Assembly (NCBI GenBank): GCA_910577665.1
Contig: CAJTOJ010000011.1
Coordinates: 1 to 64,000, forward strand
DNA from: an uncultured Acetatifactor sp.
Lineage (GTDB): Bacteria; Bacillota; Clostridia; Lachnospirales; Lachnospiraceae
Length of the DNA stretch: 64,000 bases
Reading direction: 5' to 3'
Position numbers and translations under genes: made by a program. This document shows positions 43,905 to 53,569 of this stretch, in pieces (position 1 is the stretch's first letter; every line of letters begins with the position of its first letter). Under the pieces are notes generated by a model that had not been told where the DNA came from, did no database searches, and saw only the letters and a list, made by a program, of their open reading frames with translations.

Positions 43905-46016
43905 ATGCTGACAGATACCACAAAATCAAGGAATGCGAAGCTAAGGAGCCTTCCCTACCAGGATGTGGAGTGGACAGGCGGATTCTATAAGGAGCGGTTT
44001 GACACCTGCGCAGATTCCATGGTACCCCATCTACAGAGGATGTTCGAGAGCAAGGACATCAGCCATGTGCTGGAGAATTTCAAGATTGCAGCGGGGGATG
44101 TGGAAGGAGAATTTGACGGTACGGTTTTCGGGGACGGGGATTTCTACAAATGGATGGAATCCGCGGTCTATACGGCTGTGCGCACAGGAAATAAGGCATT
44201 GCTGGACCGTCTGGAGGAGTATGTGGGACTCATCGGGAGGGCACAGCAGGAAGACGGCTATATTTCTACCAAGCAGATCATCGGGGAGCGCAGCGGGAAG
44301 GCTTCCAGGCTGGGGGATATCAATGATTTTGAGGTGTATAATTTCGGCCATCTCTTCACCTCGGCCTGCCTGTATTACCGGCTCACCGGTAGGGACAGCT
44401 TTTTGCAGGTGGCAAAAGGGGCGGCAGGTTATCTGAAGAAGCTGTACAGTGAAGCGGAGCAGAAGGGGGAGGTGCAGACGGCAGTGTGCCCCTCCCACTA
44501 CATGGGCCTGGCTGAGATGTACCGTACCACTGGGGATCCGGAGTATCTGGCCCTCTTGAAAAAAGCCATTGCCCTTAGGGATTCGGTGAAAGAGGGTATG
44601 GATGACAACCAGGACAGCATCCCGCTGCGGAATCATCAGAAGATCATTGGCCATGCAGTGCGGGCCAATTATCTTTATGCCGGGGTGGCAGATCTGTGTC
44701 TGGAAGAAGAGGATGAGGAACTACAAGAGGTGCTTCACAAGGTCTGGAAGAGCCTGGTGACCACGAAGCTGTATGTGACAGGAGGATGCGGCGCATTGTA
44801 TAATGGTGCTTCTCCCTACGGCTATTTCTTCAAGCACCAGTTGGTACACCAGGCCTATGGCTATGAATATCAGTTGCCCAATGTGACTGCTTACAATGAG
44901 ACCTGCGCTTCTGTGGGCGGCGTGTACTGGGCCTGGCGTATGTTCTGTCTGGAGAAGAAGCCGGAGTATGCGGATGTGCTGGAACGTATGGTGCTGAATG
45001 TGAACCTGGCAGGGGTGAGCATGGACGGGAAGAAATTCTTCTATGAGAACATGCTCCGCAGGGCGAAGAAGCTTTCCTATGAACTGATCTGGGGCCAGGA
45101 GCGGGCAGAGTATATCTTGAGTTACTGCTGTCCGCCCAATCTGGCCAGGCTCATGGCCCAGCTCTCGGAATATGCCTACGGGGTGGATGAGGGCGGACTG
45201 TACACCGTATTGTATGGGGAGAGCCAGGCGAAAGTGACCTTGCCCGGACAGCAGGACAAAGAGGGGAATTGCCAGGAAGGGCGCACTGTCATGGTGTTCC
45301 AAAAGACAGCTTATCCCTATGACGGAAGGATCCGGTTTACCTTCGGGGAAGAGGAGAACCAAAAAGCGGAAACAGGAGAGGCAGCCGGAGAACCTATGGA
45401 GGAGAAGACTTCTTTTGGCATAACTGGAAAAGGCACAGCAGGTTTTACCCTGCACCTTAGGATTCCGGCCTGGGTGAGAAAGGGATGTCTTGAAGTGAGA
45501 GATCGTGGGAGCAGGAAAATCTGTCAGCGGGAAGAGCTGACCAGGGAGCAGGCAGGCACTTATCTGGAACTACAGATAGAGTATCCAGGGGAGACAGAGA
45601 TACTGCTGGATCTGGGTATGGAAGCCAGGCTCACCTGTGCCAATGCCATGGTGGAGGAGGCTGTGAACCAGGTGGCAGTGGAGAGAGGGCCTCTTGTCTA
45701 TTGTCTGGAAGGAGCGGACGTGGATATCCAGACCCTGGACGACCTGCTGATTCCTTCCAACATCAACCTGGAGAAGGAAGATTTTGAGATCGGTGGCAGA
45801 ACTGTGGCATCTTTGACGGGAACCTTTTTGAAGCGTAAAAACAACAATGAGGAAGGCGGAGGGTATGACAGGGAAGCCTTGTACCAGGACTATGTAAACC
45901 GTGGTTATGAGAAAGTACAGGCCCGCTTGATCCCCTATTTTGCCTGGGACAACAGGGGAATGGGAGAGATGCGTGTCTGGATACCGGTGACAGATGTGAG
46001 TGCTGCTTCCATATAA
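43905..46016 (+). CDS. GH127 family (DUF1680) beta-L-arabinofuranosidase-like enzyme
   Basis: 703 residues; HypBA1, the founding beta-L-arabinofuranosidase, is 658. Zinc and nucleophile residues are kept: Glu332 and Cys334 in AYNETCASVG, Cys408 and Cys409 in YCCPPNLARL, with Cys408 the expected nucleophile. By eye-alignment to HypBA1 the acid/base Glu322 is Gln316 here (HQAYGYEYQLPN), so this may belong to a DUF1680 subgroup with different chemistry or substrate. No signal peptide. AGGAG precedes the ATG. Follows the racemase-like gene by 97 bases. Confidence 0.88.
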   Translation: MLTDTTKSRNAKLRSLPYQDVEWTGGFYKERFDTCADSMVPHLQRMFESKDISHVLENFKIAAGDVEGEFDGTVFGDGDFYKWMESAVYTAVRTGNKALLDRLEEYVGLIGRAQQEDGYISTKQIIGERSGKASRLGDINDFEVYNFGHLFTSACLYYRLTGRDSFLQVAKGAAGYLKKLYSEAEQKGEVQTAVCPSHYMGLAEMYRTTGDPEYLALLKKAIALRDSVKEGMDDNQDSIPLRNHQKIIGHAVRANYLYAGVADLCLEEEDEELQEVLHKVWKSLVTTKLYVTGGCGALYNGASPYGYFFKHQLVHQAYGYEYQLPNVTAYNETCASVGGVYWAWRMFCLEKKPEYADVLERMVLNVNLAGVSMDGKKFFYENMLRRAKKLSYELIWGQERAEYILSYCCPPNLARLMAQLSEYAYGVDEGGLYTVLYGESQAKVTLPGQQDKEGNCQEGRTVMVFQKTAYPYDGRIRFTFGEEENQKAETGEAAGEPMEEKTSFGITGKGTAGFTLHLRIPAWVRKGCLEVRDRGSRKICQREELTREQAGTYLELQIEYPGETEILLDLGMEARLTCANAMVEEAVNQVAVERGPLVYCLEGADVDIQTLDDLLIPSNINLEKEDFEIGGRTVASLTGTFLKRKNNNEEGGGYDREALYQDYVNRGYEKVQARLIPYFAWDNRGMGEMRVWIPVTDVSAASI

Positions 46017-46094
46017 AAGATAGCTTGTGTCTGCAGAGAAAAATCTGGAAGCGTCAGGTGCAAGGATCCGGGAAAGCATATAAGGAGTGTTTGG

Positions 46095-47618
46095 ATGGAA
46101 CAAAATAAGAGACTGCCCCTGTCCGTGCTGGACGATTTCCCAAAGGTAGACAGGGAAGCCATACATAATCTGTATCTGAGGGAATGGGTAGATTTCAAGA
46201 AAAAAGTAATCGTGTTGGACGATGATCCCACCGGCGTCCAGACAGTCTCAGACATTCATGTGTATACGGACTGGAACAGGGAGAGCCTTCTGGAGGGGAT
46301 GGTGGAGGAGCAGAAGTTGTTCTTCGTCCTTACCAATTCCAGGAGCTTTTCCGCAGAGAAGACGGTGGAGGAGCATCGCATGATTGCCAGCCGGGCGGTG
46401 AGCGCTGCCAGGGAAGCCGGTAAGGAGCTGCTGTTTGTGGCCAGAGGGGATTCCACCCTGCGGGGCCATTATCTGCTGGAACCACAGGTGATCCGCAAGA
46501 CTCTGGAGGAAGAGACCAGGCGGAAAATAGATGGGCTGGTGGTCTGTCCCTTCTTCCTGGAGGGAGGCCGGTTTACCATTGACAGTATCCACTATGTGAG
46601 GGAAGGAGACTGGCTGGTGCCTGCCGGACAGACAGAGTTTGCCGCTGATAAGACCTTCGGCTACCGGGCTTCCCATCTGGGGGACTATCTGGAGGAAAAG
46701 AGCGGTGGCAACTATCCCAGGGAAAAGGGGATCTACATTACGCTGTCCCTGCTGCGGGCAGGCGCGTTCCAGGAGATCACACGGATGCTGATGGAGGTAG
46801 AAGATTTCAGACCCATCTGTGTGGATGCCATTGACCAGAGCGATGTGGAGACTTTTGCAGTGTGCCTGCTCAGAGCCATGAAAGCGGGGAAAGAGTTTAT
46901 CATCCGCAGTGCGGCGGCGGTACCCAAAGTATTGGGAAATGTGCCGGACAGACCGCTGCTGTCCCGGCAGGAACTGCTGCGGGGAAATGGGGAGATAGCG
47001 GAGACAGGCTGTGGAGAAGCCGATGGAACCATTGGTGTGGAAGACGGGAATTCTGAGGGAAACCAAGGGGAAGAGGCAGGGGGATACGGCGGACTTGTGC
47101 TGGTGGGTTCCCATGTGAAGAAGACCACTGCACAGATGGAATCGCTGAGAGAGACCAGTGTACCTGTGGAATTTGTGGAGTTCCAGGTAGGCGCCTGTTT
47201 TCAGCCGGGCGGGCTGAAGGAGGAGACCAGACGGGTGATCCAGGTGGCAGAGGAGATCATGGGGCGGGGAAAGACTGCTGTGGTGTATACCAGCAGGACA
47301 CTTCTGGCGCCGGAGGGAAAGACCAAAGATCAACTGCTGGAGTTGTCTGTGGAGATCTCCGATGCAGTGACCAGTGTGGTGGCAGGCCTTACCAGGCAAC
47401 CACGCTTTCTGATTGCCAAGGGCGGAATCACTTCCAGCGATGTGGGAACCAGGGCACTGCGGGTCAGGAAAGCCCTGGTGCTGGGGCAGGCCGCACCCGG
47501 TATTCCTGTGTGGAAGACAGGGCCGGAGAGCAAATTTCCCGGATTGTCCTACATTATTTTTCCGGGAAATGTAGGTGACGTTGACACATTGAGAAAGATT
47601 GTGGAGCGTCTGGCATGA
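46095..47618 (+). CDS. Four-carbon acid sugar kinase family protein (DUF1537)
   Basis: 507 residues. N-terminal domain (about 35-260) with VIVLDDDPTGVQTVSDIHVY and VARGDSTLRGHYLLEP; C-terminal nucleotide-binding domain (about 330-500) with AKGGITSSDVGTRALRV and PGLSYIIFPGNVGD. Relatives (DtnK, OtnK) phosphorylate threonate, erythronate or related C4 acids with ATP. It has an acidic insertion about 300-330. Start has AAGGAG; 78 bases after GH127. Confidence 0.9.
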   Translation: MEQNKRLPLSVLDDFPKVDREAIHNLYLREWVDFKKKVIVLDDDPTGVQTVSDIHVYTDWNRESLLEGMVEEQKLFFVLTNSRSFSAEKTVEEHRMIASRAVSAAREAGKELLFVARGDSTLRGHYLLEPQVIRKTLEEETRRKIDGLVVCPFFLEGGRFTIDSIHYVREGDWLVPAGQTEFAADKTFGYRASHLGDYLEEKSGGNYPREKGIYITLSLLRAGAFQEITRMLMEVEDFRPICVDAIDQSDVETFAVCLLRAMKAGKEFIIRSAAAVPKVLGNVPDRPLLSRQELLRGNGEIAETGCGEADGTIGVEDGNSEGNQGEEAGGYGGLVLVGSHVKKTTAQMESLRETSVPVEFVEFQVGACFQPGGLKEETRRVIQVAEEIMGRGKTAVVYTSRTLLAPEGKTKDQLLELSVEISDAVTSVVAGLTRQPRFLIAKGGITSSDVGTRALRVRKALVLGQAAPGIPVWKTGPESKFPGLSYIIFPGNVGDVDTLRKIVERLA

Positions 47619-47770
47619 TGTCTGCCGGGCCTGTAAGTGATTCGGCAAGGAGAATCGCATGACTGGCAGCAGACAGTTCCGGAACGGATGAATCTGCTGT
47701 GAGAGTCTTAGGAACTGTTAATGAATGAGCGTTGGCCGATGTGTAATATTCAGACAGGAGGAAAGCGTAA

Positions 47771-48574
47771 ATGCGGAAAGTAATTATATCTCTGGCTCCG
47801 GTGGAGGCAGGAAAACCAATAGACAAAGAGGCGTTGGTGTCAGATGTGGAAAAATGCGCCCAGGCCGGGGCTGCCATGTGTCATCTGCACTGTCGCCGTC
47901 CGGATGGCTCCCTGACAGAAGATACCACGGAACTGGTGGATACTTTTGAGCGGATTGCAGAGAAGACGGATCTGATCATCCAGGCCTCCACCGGCGGGGT
48001 GTCGGCCATGGATATCAGGCAGCGCTGCGAGCCTTTAAATTACTGGAGAGTGGAAAGTGCATCCTTAAACGGCGGCACCACGAACCTGGGGGAGGCTGTC
48101 TATATCAACAGTTTTGAAGATATCCGTTATTGCGCCAGGGCCGTGTATGAGAGGGGCATCATCCCGGAGATTGAAGTCTTTGATATCGGCATGATCTACA
48201 ATATCTGTATGACAAAAGAGCAAGTACCTTACAGGGATCCGGTGCTGTACAACCTGGTGTTCGGACATAGGGGGGGCATGCAGCCCAACATAGAGTGCCT
48301 TACGGCATTCAGGGCGGCTGTGCCATCGGACGCCCTGTGGGGAGTCACCCATTATGGAAGGGACAACTGGGATTTCCTGGCGGCTGCCATTGCCATGGGG
48401 GCAACGGTGGTGCGGATCGGATTTGAGGACAGCCATTATCTGGCACCGGGCAGGCAGGCGGTGTATAATTACGAGGAAGTAGAGAAGCTGGCAGCGCTGA
48501 TCAAGGCCATGGATCTGGAGGTGGCAACGCCCGATGAGGCCAGGCGGATCATGCATATCCTGTCCAAGGTGTAA
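47771..48574 (+). CDS. BKACE (DUF849) beta-keto acid cleavage enzyme
   Basis: 267 residues. TIM barrel with the zinc ligands His38 and His40 in AAMCHLHCR and Glu219 in IGFEDSHYLAPG. The founding enzyme, Kce, converts 3-keto-5-aminohexanoate and acetyl-CoA to aminobutyryl-CoA and acetoacetate; members differ in the keto acid used. Combined with a dehydrogenase (Gfo/Idh/MocA), racemase-like protein and DUF1537 kinase, it suggests a beta-keto sugar acid is cleaved. GGAGG precedes the ATG. Substrate unknown. Confidence 0.9.
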   Translation: MRKVIISLAPVEAGKPIDKEALVSDVEKCAQAGAAMCHLHCRRPDGSLTEDTTELVDTFERIAEKTDLIIQASTGGVSAMDIRQRCEPLNYWRVESASLNGGTTNLGEAVYINSFEDIRYCARAVYERGIIPEIEVFDIGMIYNICMTKEQVPYRDPVLYNLVFGHRGGMQPNIECLTAFRAAVPSDALWGVTHYGRDNWDFLAAAIAMGATVVRIGFEDSHYLAPGRQAVYNYEEVEKLAALIKAMDLEVATPDEARRIMHILSKV

Positions 48575-48742
48575 GTTTGCAGAGCGGATCTATCCTGTCA
48601 AGGGCGTGGGGATAGAAGCCATTTGTGTTATTTCTGATGGTATTGAAGCAGCGGGCAGCAGGGCAGTATGCCCGCAAAGTGTGGGAAGGGTAACATGCGC
48701 CGTGTTGTGGCGCCATACAGGGAAGTAGAAGGAAGGGATACT

Positions 48743-50170
48743 ATGCATGGAATTACATTGATATCAGCACCGGCAGACTGGGAGATCCTTCAACAGGAGG
48801 AGGGCAGTGCCAGGATCCACCTGGAAGGAAAATATAAGGTACACCCTGCGGCCATCCAGGTGGGAGTGGAAAAAGCCATTCCTGTGGCCAGGGTCATGCG
48901 GGAGGAAGACAATAGCACAGTGATTCCCTGGACACCAGCCCGGACTGTGAACCAGGGGGAAGATTTTACAGGAACATTTGAGACAGACCTGGTGGTACCT
49001 GCAGGAGGCTTGTACCGGATTGAGACCAGCCTGGAGACCAAGAGCACCCAGCCTGATCTCACCTGGCTCTACCGGGGGGACTGCGTGCTCCATGTAGGGG
49101 TGGGGAATCTGTTCCTCATTGCCGGACAGTCTAATTCCGCAGGCTACAGCAGGGATTTTTGCACGGATCCCCCCAGTCTGGATGTGCATTTGTTCCGCAA
49201 CAGGGGCAAATGGGATCTGGCGTGCCACCCCATGAACGAGAGTACTTTTGCGGGTTCCCTGGCCAATGAGGAGATGGGGATACCGGGAGTGTCCCCTTAT
49301 CTTTCCTTTGGAAAGAACTATGCACAGCAGACAGGGATGCCGGTGGGACTGGTGCAGACTTCCCTGGGAGGTTCCCCTATGAAACGCTGGATGCCAGAGG
49401 GGGGAGACCTGTACCGGAATATGGCAGACAAGATCCGCCAGACCGGGGGAAAGTATGCAGGGATTCTCTGGTACCAGGGCTGTTCCGATACGGATCCAGA
49501 CCAGGCCCCGGTCTACTATGCACATTTCAAGGAATATGTAGATACGGTGCGCCGAGAACTGGGATACGATATCCCTGTGTTCACCATGCAGTTGAACCGT
49601 CAGATCAACGGTATCCATGATGACTGCTGGGGGATGGTGCGGGAAGCCCAGAGGCGGGCGGCACAGGAGATACCTGGTGTATACGTGCTTTCCACCACCA
49701 ACCTGGGTCTTTCAGATGGCATCCACAACAGTGCCCAGGCCAACGTGGTACTGGGAGAGAAGCTGGCAAACCAGTGCTATCATGTGCTCAACGGCGGGGC
49801 AGAATATGCGGCCCCGGCCTTAGAGGCAGTGGAGATTGTGACAGAGGAGGAGAGAAAGGCGCTGGGACTGGCAGAGGAGGGACATTGGCTGAAGCTGGTC
49901 TTCGCCCATGTGAAAAACTGCTTTCTTCTCTATTCAGACCTGGGGAAAGACAGCGGTTTCACCCTGGAAGACGGCCAGGGGGAGGTGGAAATCCGAAAGG
50001 TGCGTGCCAACAGGCAGGACAAGAATGCCATGTATCTGCATGTGTCCAGGAAGCCTGAAGAAGATGCCAGGTTGTCCTTTGCCTGGCAGGCAGACCCTGT
50101 GAGACTGCCCATGGTGGACGAAGTGACGTATCTGCCACCATTGTCCTTCTATCGAAGGCCACTTGGGTGA
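48743..50170 (+). CDS. Sialate O-acetylesterase-like (SASA) carbohydrate esterase
   Basis: 475 residues from ATG 48743 (GAAGGAAGGG upstream; 25 more codons are open before). After an N-terminal beta-sandwich (about 1-115), the SGNH-like SASA domain carries Ser130 in IAGQSNSAGYS, TSLGGSPMKRW, LWYQGCSDTD and His328 in SDGIHNSAQAN. C-terminal domain about 350-475. Removes acetyl groups from sialic acid or plant glycans; no signal peptide, so it probably works on imported, acetylated oligosaccharides. Not clearly linked in reading frame to BKACE, 169 bases upstream. Confidence 0.87.
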   Translation: MHGITLISAPADWEILQQEEGSARIHLEGKYKVHPAAIQVGVEKAIPVARVMREEDNSTVIPWTPARTVNQGEDFTGTFETDLVVPAGGLYRIETSLETKSTQPDLTWLYRGDCVLHVGVGNLFLIAGQSNSAGYSRDFCTDPPSLDVHLFRNRGKWDLACHPMNESTFAGSLANEEMGIPGVSPYLSFGKNYAQQTGMPVGLVQTSLGGSPMKRWMPEGGDLYRNMADKIRQTGGKYAGILWYQGCSDTDPDQAPVYYAHFKEYVDTVRRELGYDIPVFTMQLNRQINGIHDDCWGMVREAQRRAAQEIPGVYVLSTTNLGLSDGIHNSAQANVVLGEKLANQCYHVLNGGAEYAAPALEAVEIVTEEERKALGLAEEGHWLKLVFAHVKNCFLLYSDLGKDSGFTLEDGQGEVEIRKVRANRQDKNAMYLHVSRKPEEDARLSFAWQADPVRLPMVDEVTYLPPLSFYRRPLG

Positions 50171-50253
50171 TATAATCGTGGGAATCTGTCGCGCAGGGAT
50201 GTTTCGACAGAAAAGAGCATGATAAGGCAGTAAAAGAGACTTTTGAATATTGA

Positions 50254-50281
50254 TTGACATGTAAGCGAGAGGGCGTATAAG
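50254..50281 (+). promoter_or_regulatory. Promoter of the GH29 gene with overlapping hairpin
   Basis: TTGACA (50254-50259), 16 bases, TATAAG (50276-50281). AGAGGG (50268-50273) and CCCTCT (50285-50290) are an inverted repeat that spans the -10, a position suited to a repressor or to an RNA hairpin at the transcript start. Confidence 0.5.
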
Positions 50282-50313
50282 CATCCCTCTTTAAGCGGGC
50301 AGGAGGTATGTCT

Positions 50314-51744
50314 ATGAGAGAAGTAGACTGGGGTAAAGTGAAAAAAGAAGTCCCGGAATGGTTCCGGGATGCTAAGTTCGGCCTGTTCTTCCACTGGGGG
50401 CCTTACAGTGTGCCGGCATATCAGAATGAGTGGTATTCCCGGAACATGTACTGTAAGGGGCTTGAGCAGAACAGGCACCATGAAGAGACATACGGAAAGC
50501 TCCATGACTTTGGCTACAAGGATTTTTATCCCTTGATGACGGGAGAAAAATTTGATCCCGGGCAGTGGGCCCGTCTGGCAAAACGGGCAGGCGCCAGGTA
50601 CGCCGGGCCGGTCAGCGAACATGCGGACAATTTCTCCATGTGGGACAGCAAGGTCAATTCCATTAACAGTGTAAACTACGGACCCCACAGGGATGTGGTG
50701 GGAGAGTGTCTGGAGGCGTTTCGCAAGGAAGGACTGAAGACCCTGGCCACCTTCCATCACCAGTGGCTCTGGGGCTGGTTCATGTCCACGGACAATGAAG
50801 CGGATGTGTATGACCCGGCCAATGAAGTCTATTATGGTCCGGCCCTGCCCCTGGAGACCAACCGTTATATCCCGTACCGGTATCCGGACCATGTGTTCTG
50901 TCAGACCTGGCTGGATAAGGTAAAGGAAGTGGTGGACCAGTATGGGCCGGATGCCGTCTATTTTGACAGCCGTACCTGTATCATTGGAGAAAGATACCGC
51001 TATGACATAGCAGAATACTACTATCGGACAAAGGGGATGAAAGACGGTATTATCACCTACAAGCAGGAGGATTTCCCGGAGGGAATCGGTGTCTACGATC
51101 TGGAGTGTGGCAGGTTTGCATCTCCCAAGCCTTTTTACTGGCAGTCAGATGACAGGCTGGAGGATAACATCACCTGGTGTATGGTGCAGAATCCCAGGTA
51201 CAAACCGGCAGAGCGCATCATCCACCAGCTCTGTGACATTGTGTCCAAGAATGGGAACCTGCTCCTGAATGTAGGGCCCTATGCCGATGGTTCTTTCCAT
51301 CCGGATGCAGTGCGGATTCTGGAGGAGATCGGAGACTGGCTGGCCTTGAACGGAGAGGCCATCTATGAGAGCAGGCCCTTTGCGGTGGCGGCGGAAGGCC
51401 CGACCACAGTGGAGGATGCCGACTATGATGTGAGCAAGATCCAGGAACAGCTGGATAAGGGGGATGCGGTGGATGTACACAGCGATAGTCTGACGTCCCA
51501 GGACTTTCGGTTTACCACCAGGGGCGGGTACTTGTATGCCATTGCCTTCGGATGGCCGGGGGATGGCACCTTCCACATCCGCAGTCTGCGGGAGGGTGTC
51601 CCTTACCTGGAGGAGATCCGAAAGGTATCCATGGTGGGCTGTGGGGAACCGATTTCCTATACAAGGGATGGGGAAGGGCTGCATGTAAAGGCGCCGTCCA
51701 AGAAGCCCTGTGAGTGTGCTTATGTGCTGAGAATTGAGAGATAA
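50314..51744 (+). CDS. GH29 family alpha-L-fucosidase
   Basis: 476 residues. Opens in classic GH29 fashion, WFRDAKFGLFFHWGPYSVPA and NEWYSRNMY, then KRAGARYAGPVSEHADNFSM and the strand-4 nucleophile motif VYFDSRTC (GH29 usually has W-F-D-G). C-terminal beta-sandwich from about 350. Releases alpha-L-fucose. No signal peptide. ATG 50314 lies 7 bases after AGGAGG, versus 1 base for ATG 50308. Last forward gene before the convergent solute-binding gene. Confidence 0.92.
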   Translation: MREVDWGKVKKEVPEWFRDAKFGLFFHWGPYSVPAYQNEWYSRNMYCKGLEQNRHHEETYGKLHDFGYKDFYPLMTGEKFDPGQWARLAKRAGARYAGPVSEHADNFSMWDSKVNSINSVNYGPHRDVVGECLEAFRKEGLKTLATFHHQWLWGWFMSTDNEADVYDPANEVYYGPALPLETNRYIPYRYPDHVFCQTWLDKVKEVVDQYGPDAVYFDSRTCIIGERYRYDIAEYYYRTKGMKDGIITYKQEDFPEGIGVYDLECGRFASPKPFYWQSDDRLEDNITWCMVQNPRYKPAERIIHQLCDIVSKNGNLLLNVGPYADGSFHPDAVRILEEIGDWLALNGEAIYESRPFAVAAEGPTTVEDADYDVSKIQEQLDKGDAVDVHSDSLTSQDFRFTTRGGYLYAIAFGWPGDGTFHIRSLREGVPYLEEIRKVSMVGCGEPISYTRDGEGLHVKAPSKKPCECAYVLRIER

Positions 51745-51751
51745 TTCAAAG

Positions 51752-51778
51752 AGGGAGATGAGGCTACCTCATCTCCCT
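51752..51778. terminator. Shared convergent terminator hairpin
   Basis: AGGGAGATGAGG (51752-51763), CTA, CCTCATCTCCCT (51767-51778): a perfect 12-base stem between the GH29 stop and the end of the reverse binding-protein gene, whose last codons form the right arm. T-runs are poor on both sides. Confidence 0.6.
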
Positions 51779-53443
51779 AAATAATTCATTCTGCCTGTCT
51801 ATATACGCTTCCAGACCCTGTTCCCGCATGGTTTCCAGGACAGCTTCCCATTCTGCCAGGGCATCCCCTTCCCCGATAATACATTTGATAAAGGCATCCA
51901 GGGCGCGGGAAGTGGTGAACTGGTCTGTGGACTCTTTCGGGGACAGAAGGAAGTCATAAGGTCTGCTGATCTGGGTGGTGTTATCCCGGCACCAGATGGC
52001 GGATTCCCGGGCCAGGATGGTATTGAAATTTCCAAAACGCAGGTCATTCAGTGCATTTACTTCAAAGTCATTCCACCCGCCACCCCAGGTGGCAATTCCG
52101 GAGAACAGTAAGAGGGAAGGGTATTTCTGGTTTAGGACAGTGATCAGATTCTCATCGCCTACATCCAGAAGGCATTTGTACTGTCCGTTCTCTTCCACAT
52201 AATCTATGCCTTCCAGGCCATAGTGACACATATTCTGCCCCTGCTCAGAGAGCAGAAATTCAAAGAGTGCCAGGATTCTTTCTGCCTTCTGCGCATCCAC
52301 TGAGGAAGAGAGATAGGATTCCGACCAGAAAATGCTGCTGGAATTGCTGTACCGGACACCATCCGGTGCAGGGAAAATGGGCAGTACATCCACACATTCT
52401 TCAAAGGGCAGATCATTTAACTGGTCCCATTTGCTTTTCAGCTCTGATAGGGCATTGGGGGAAGATTTGTATTCATAGGCCCCCAGTTTACCGGAGGCGA
52501 AGTCTTCCATTACATTGTTGGGTGTCTTTCTGTAGAACTCCGGATCCAGCCCCCCTGTGCGGTAGAGCAGGGAGAAGGCAGCCACCACATCCTTGAAGGA
52601 ATCTGTGGTCCAGGAGGGAACGAAACGTCCGTCCTGTTCCACCCAGGTATAGACATTACATTCTGGAGCTATCCCTAGGATCACCCATTTGCCCAGGGCA
52701 TTCAAGGTATTGACGTTGTAGCCTGTGGTATCATCCAGGCCATTGCCATCTGGATCCTTGTGGGCAAAGGCGGCCATCAGTTCCACGAATTCTTCCAGGC
52801 TCTGGGGATCCCCATAGCCTAAGCGGTTCATCCAGTCCCGTCGTACGATCATGGCTGCATCGGTGGCACCCAGCACAGGATCCAGGAAGGAGACCCTTGG
52901 GACGGCATAATATTTTCCATCGGTATATTTGGTAAAGGAAGTGGATTCCAGCACCTGGCACAGGGCAGGGTAGGCAGACAGATCCTCTGGCAGTGGACGA
53001 ATGGAACCTGTCTCAATCATGTCCGTGAAAGTGGCGGAATCATTGTTATCGGTGGAGGACAAAGTCAAGGTGGCGAACACATCTGGCAGGCTGTCAGTAG
53101 CACTGAGAATATGATAGCGTTCTTTATAATTGGACCAGGTGACGGAAATAGGGTGCAATGTGATGTTGAACAACTCTTCAATATACCTGGTGATGCCATC
53201 CGGCTGGATGGCCTTGGACATGCCGTCAATGTTCCAGTACCCTACACTGATATCCAGATGTTCCTCATAGGACAGGTCCTGTAGGGACGGAGGCAGAATC
53301 TGCCGGTCTGGTGCGGCGTCTGCTGTCTGGGAGGCACAACCCATAAACGCCAGGGAGGGGAGCAGCAGTGTGGCAGACAGGAATATGGCAGGAAAAAGGT
53401 TTCTGGATCTGGCTGCTTTTCTGTTTATGTGTTTCTTGTTCAT
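51764..53443 (-). CDS. Extracellular solute-binding lipoprotein in the kinase-regulator operon
   Basis: 559 residues with a lipoprotein signal (FLSATLLLPSLAFMGC, Cys36) and a large family 1 type sugar-binding fold (LDISVGYWNIDGMSKAIQPD, PRVSFLDPVLGATDAAMIVR, YDFLLSPKESTDQF). It is read after the histidine kinase and response regulator, not with the permeases, which have their own binding protein at 58987. It may therefore present the ligand to the kinase or give the transporter a second specificity. No gene follows. Confidence 0.92.
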   Translation of the reverse strand: MNKKHINRKAARSRNLFPAIFLSATLLLPSLAFMGCASQTADAAPDRQILPPSLQDLSYEEHLDISVGYWNIDGMSKAIQPDGITRYIEELFNITLHPISVTWSNYKERYHILSATDSLPDVFATLTLSSTDNNDSATFTDMIETGSIRPLPEDLSAYPALCQVLESTSFTKYTDGKYYAVPRVSFLDPVLGATDAAMIVRRDWMNRLGYGDPQSLEEFVELMAAFAHKDPDGNGLDDTTGYNVNTLNALGKWVILGIAPECNVYTWVEQDGRFVPSWTTDSFKDVVAAFSLLYRTGGLDPEFYRKTPNNVMEDFASGKLGAYEYKSSPNALSELKSKWDQLNDLPFEECVDVLPIFPAPDGVRYSNSSSIFWSESYLSSSVDAQKAERILALFEFLLSEQGQNMCHYGLEGIDYVEENGQYKCLLDVGDENLITVLNQKYPSLLLFSGIATWGGGWNDFEVNALNDLRFGNFNTILARESAIWCRDNTTQISRPYDFLLSPKESTDQFTTSRALDAFIKCIIGEGDALAEWEAVLETMREQGLEAYIDRQNELFREMR

Positions 53444-53569
53444 AATATTTCTCTCTTTTTCTACATGACAATTTGTTTTTTAGTGAATAGGATTTCCTGG
53501 CCCGGCGCTGAAAGGGAAGACTCTGTTTCTGGACTCCCGTGCATCCCAATGCGCCGGGCATAGGTATTT

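Noticed and set aside
46248..47660. 470-codon reverse frame opposite the DUF1537 gene
   Set aside because: Antisense shadow; no start signal and no recognisable family.
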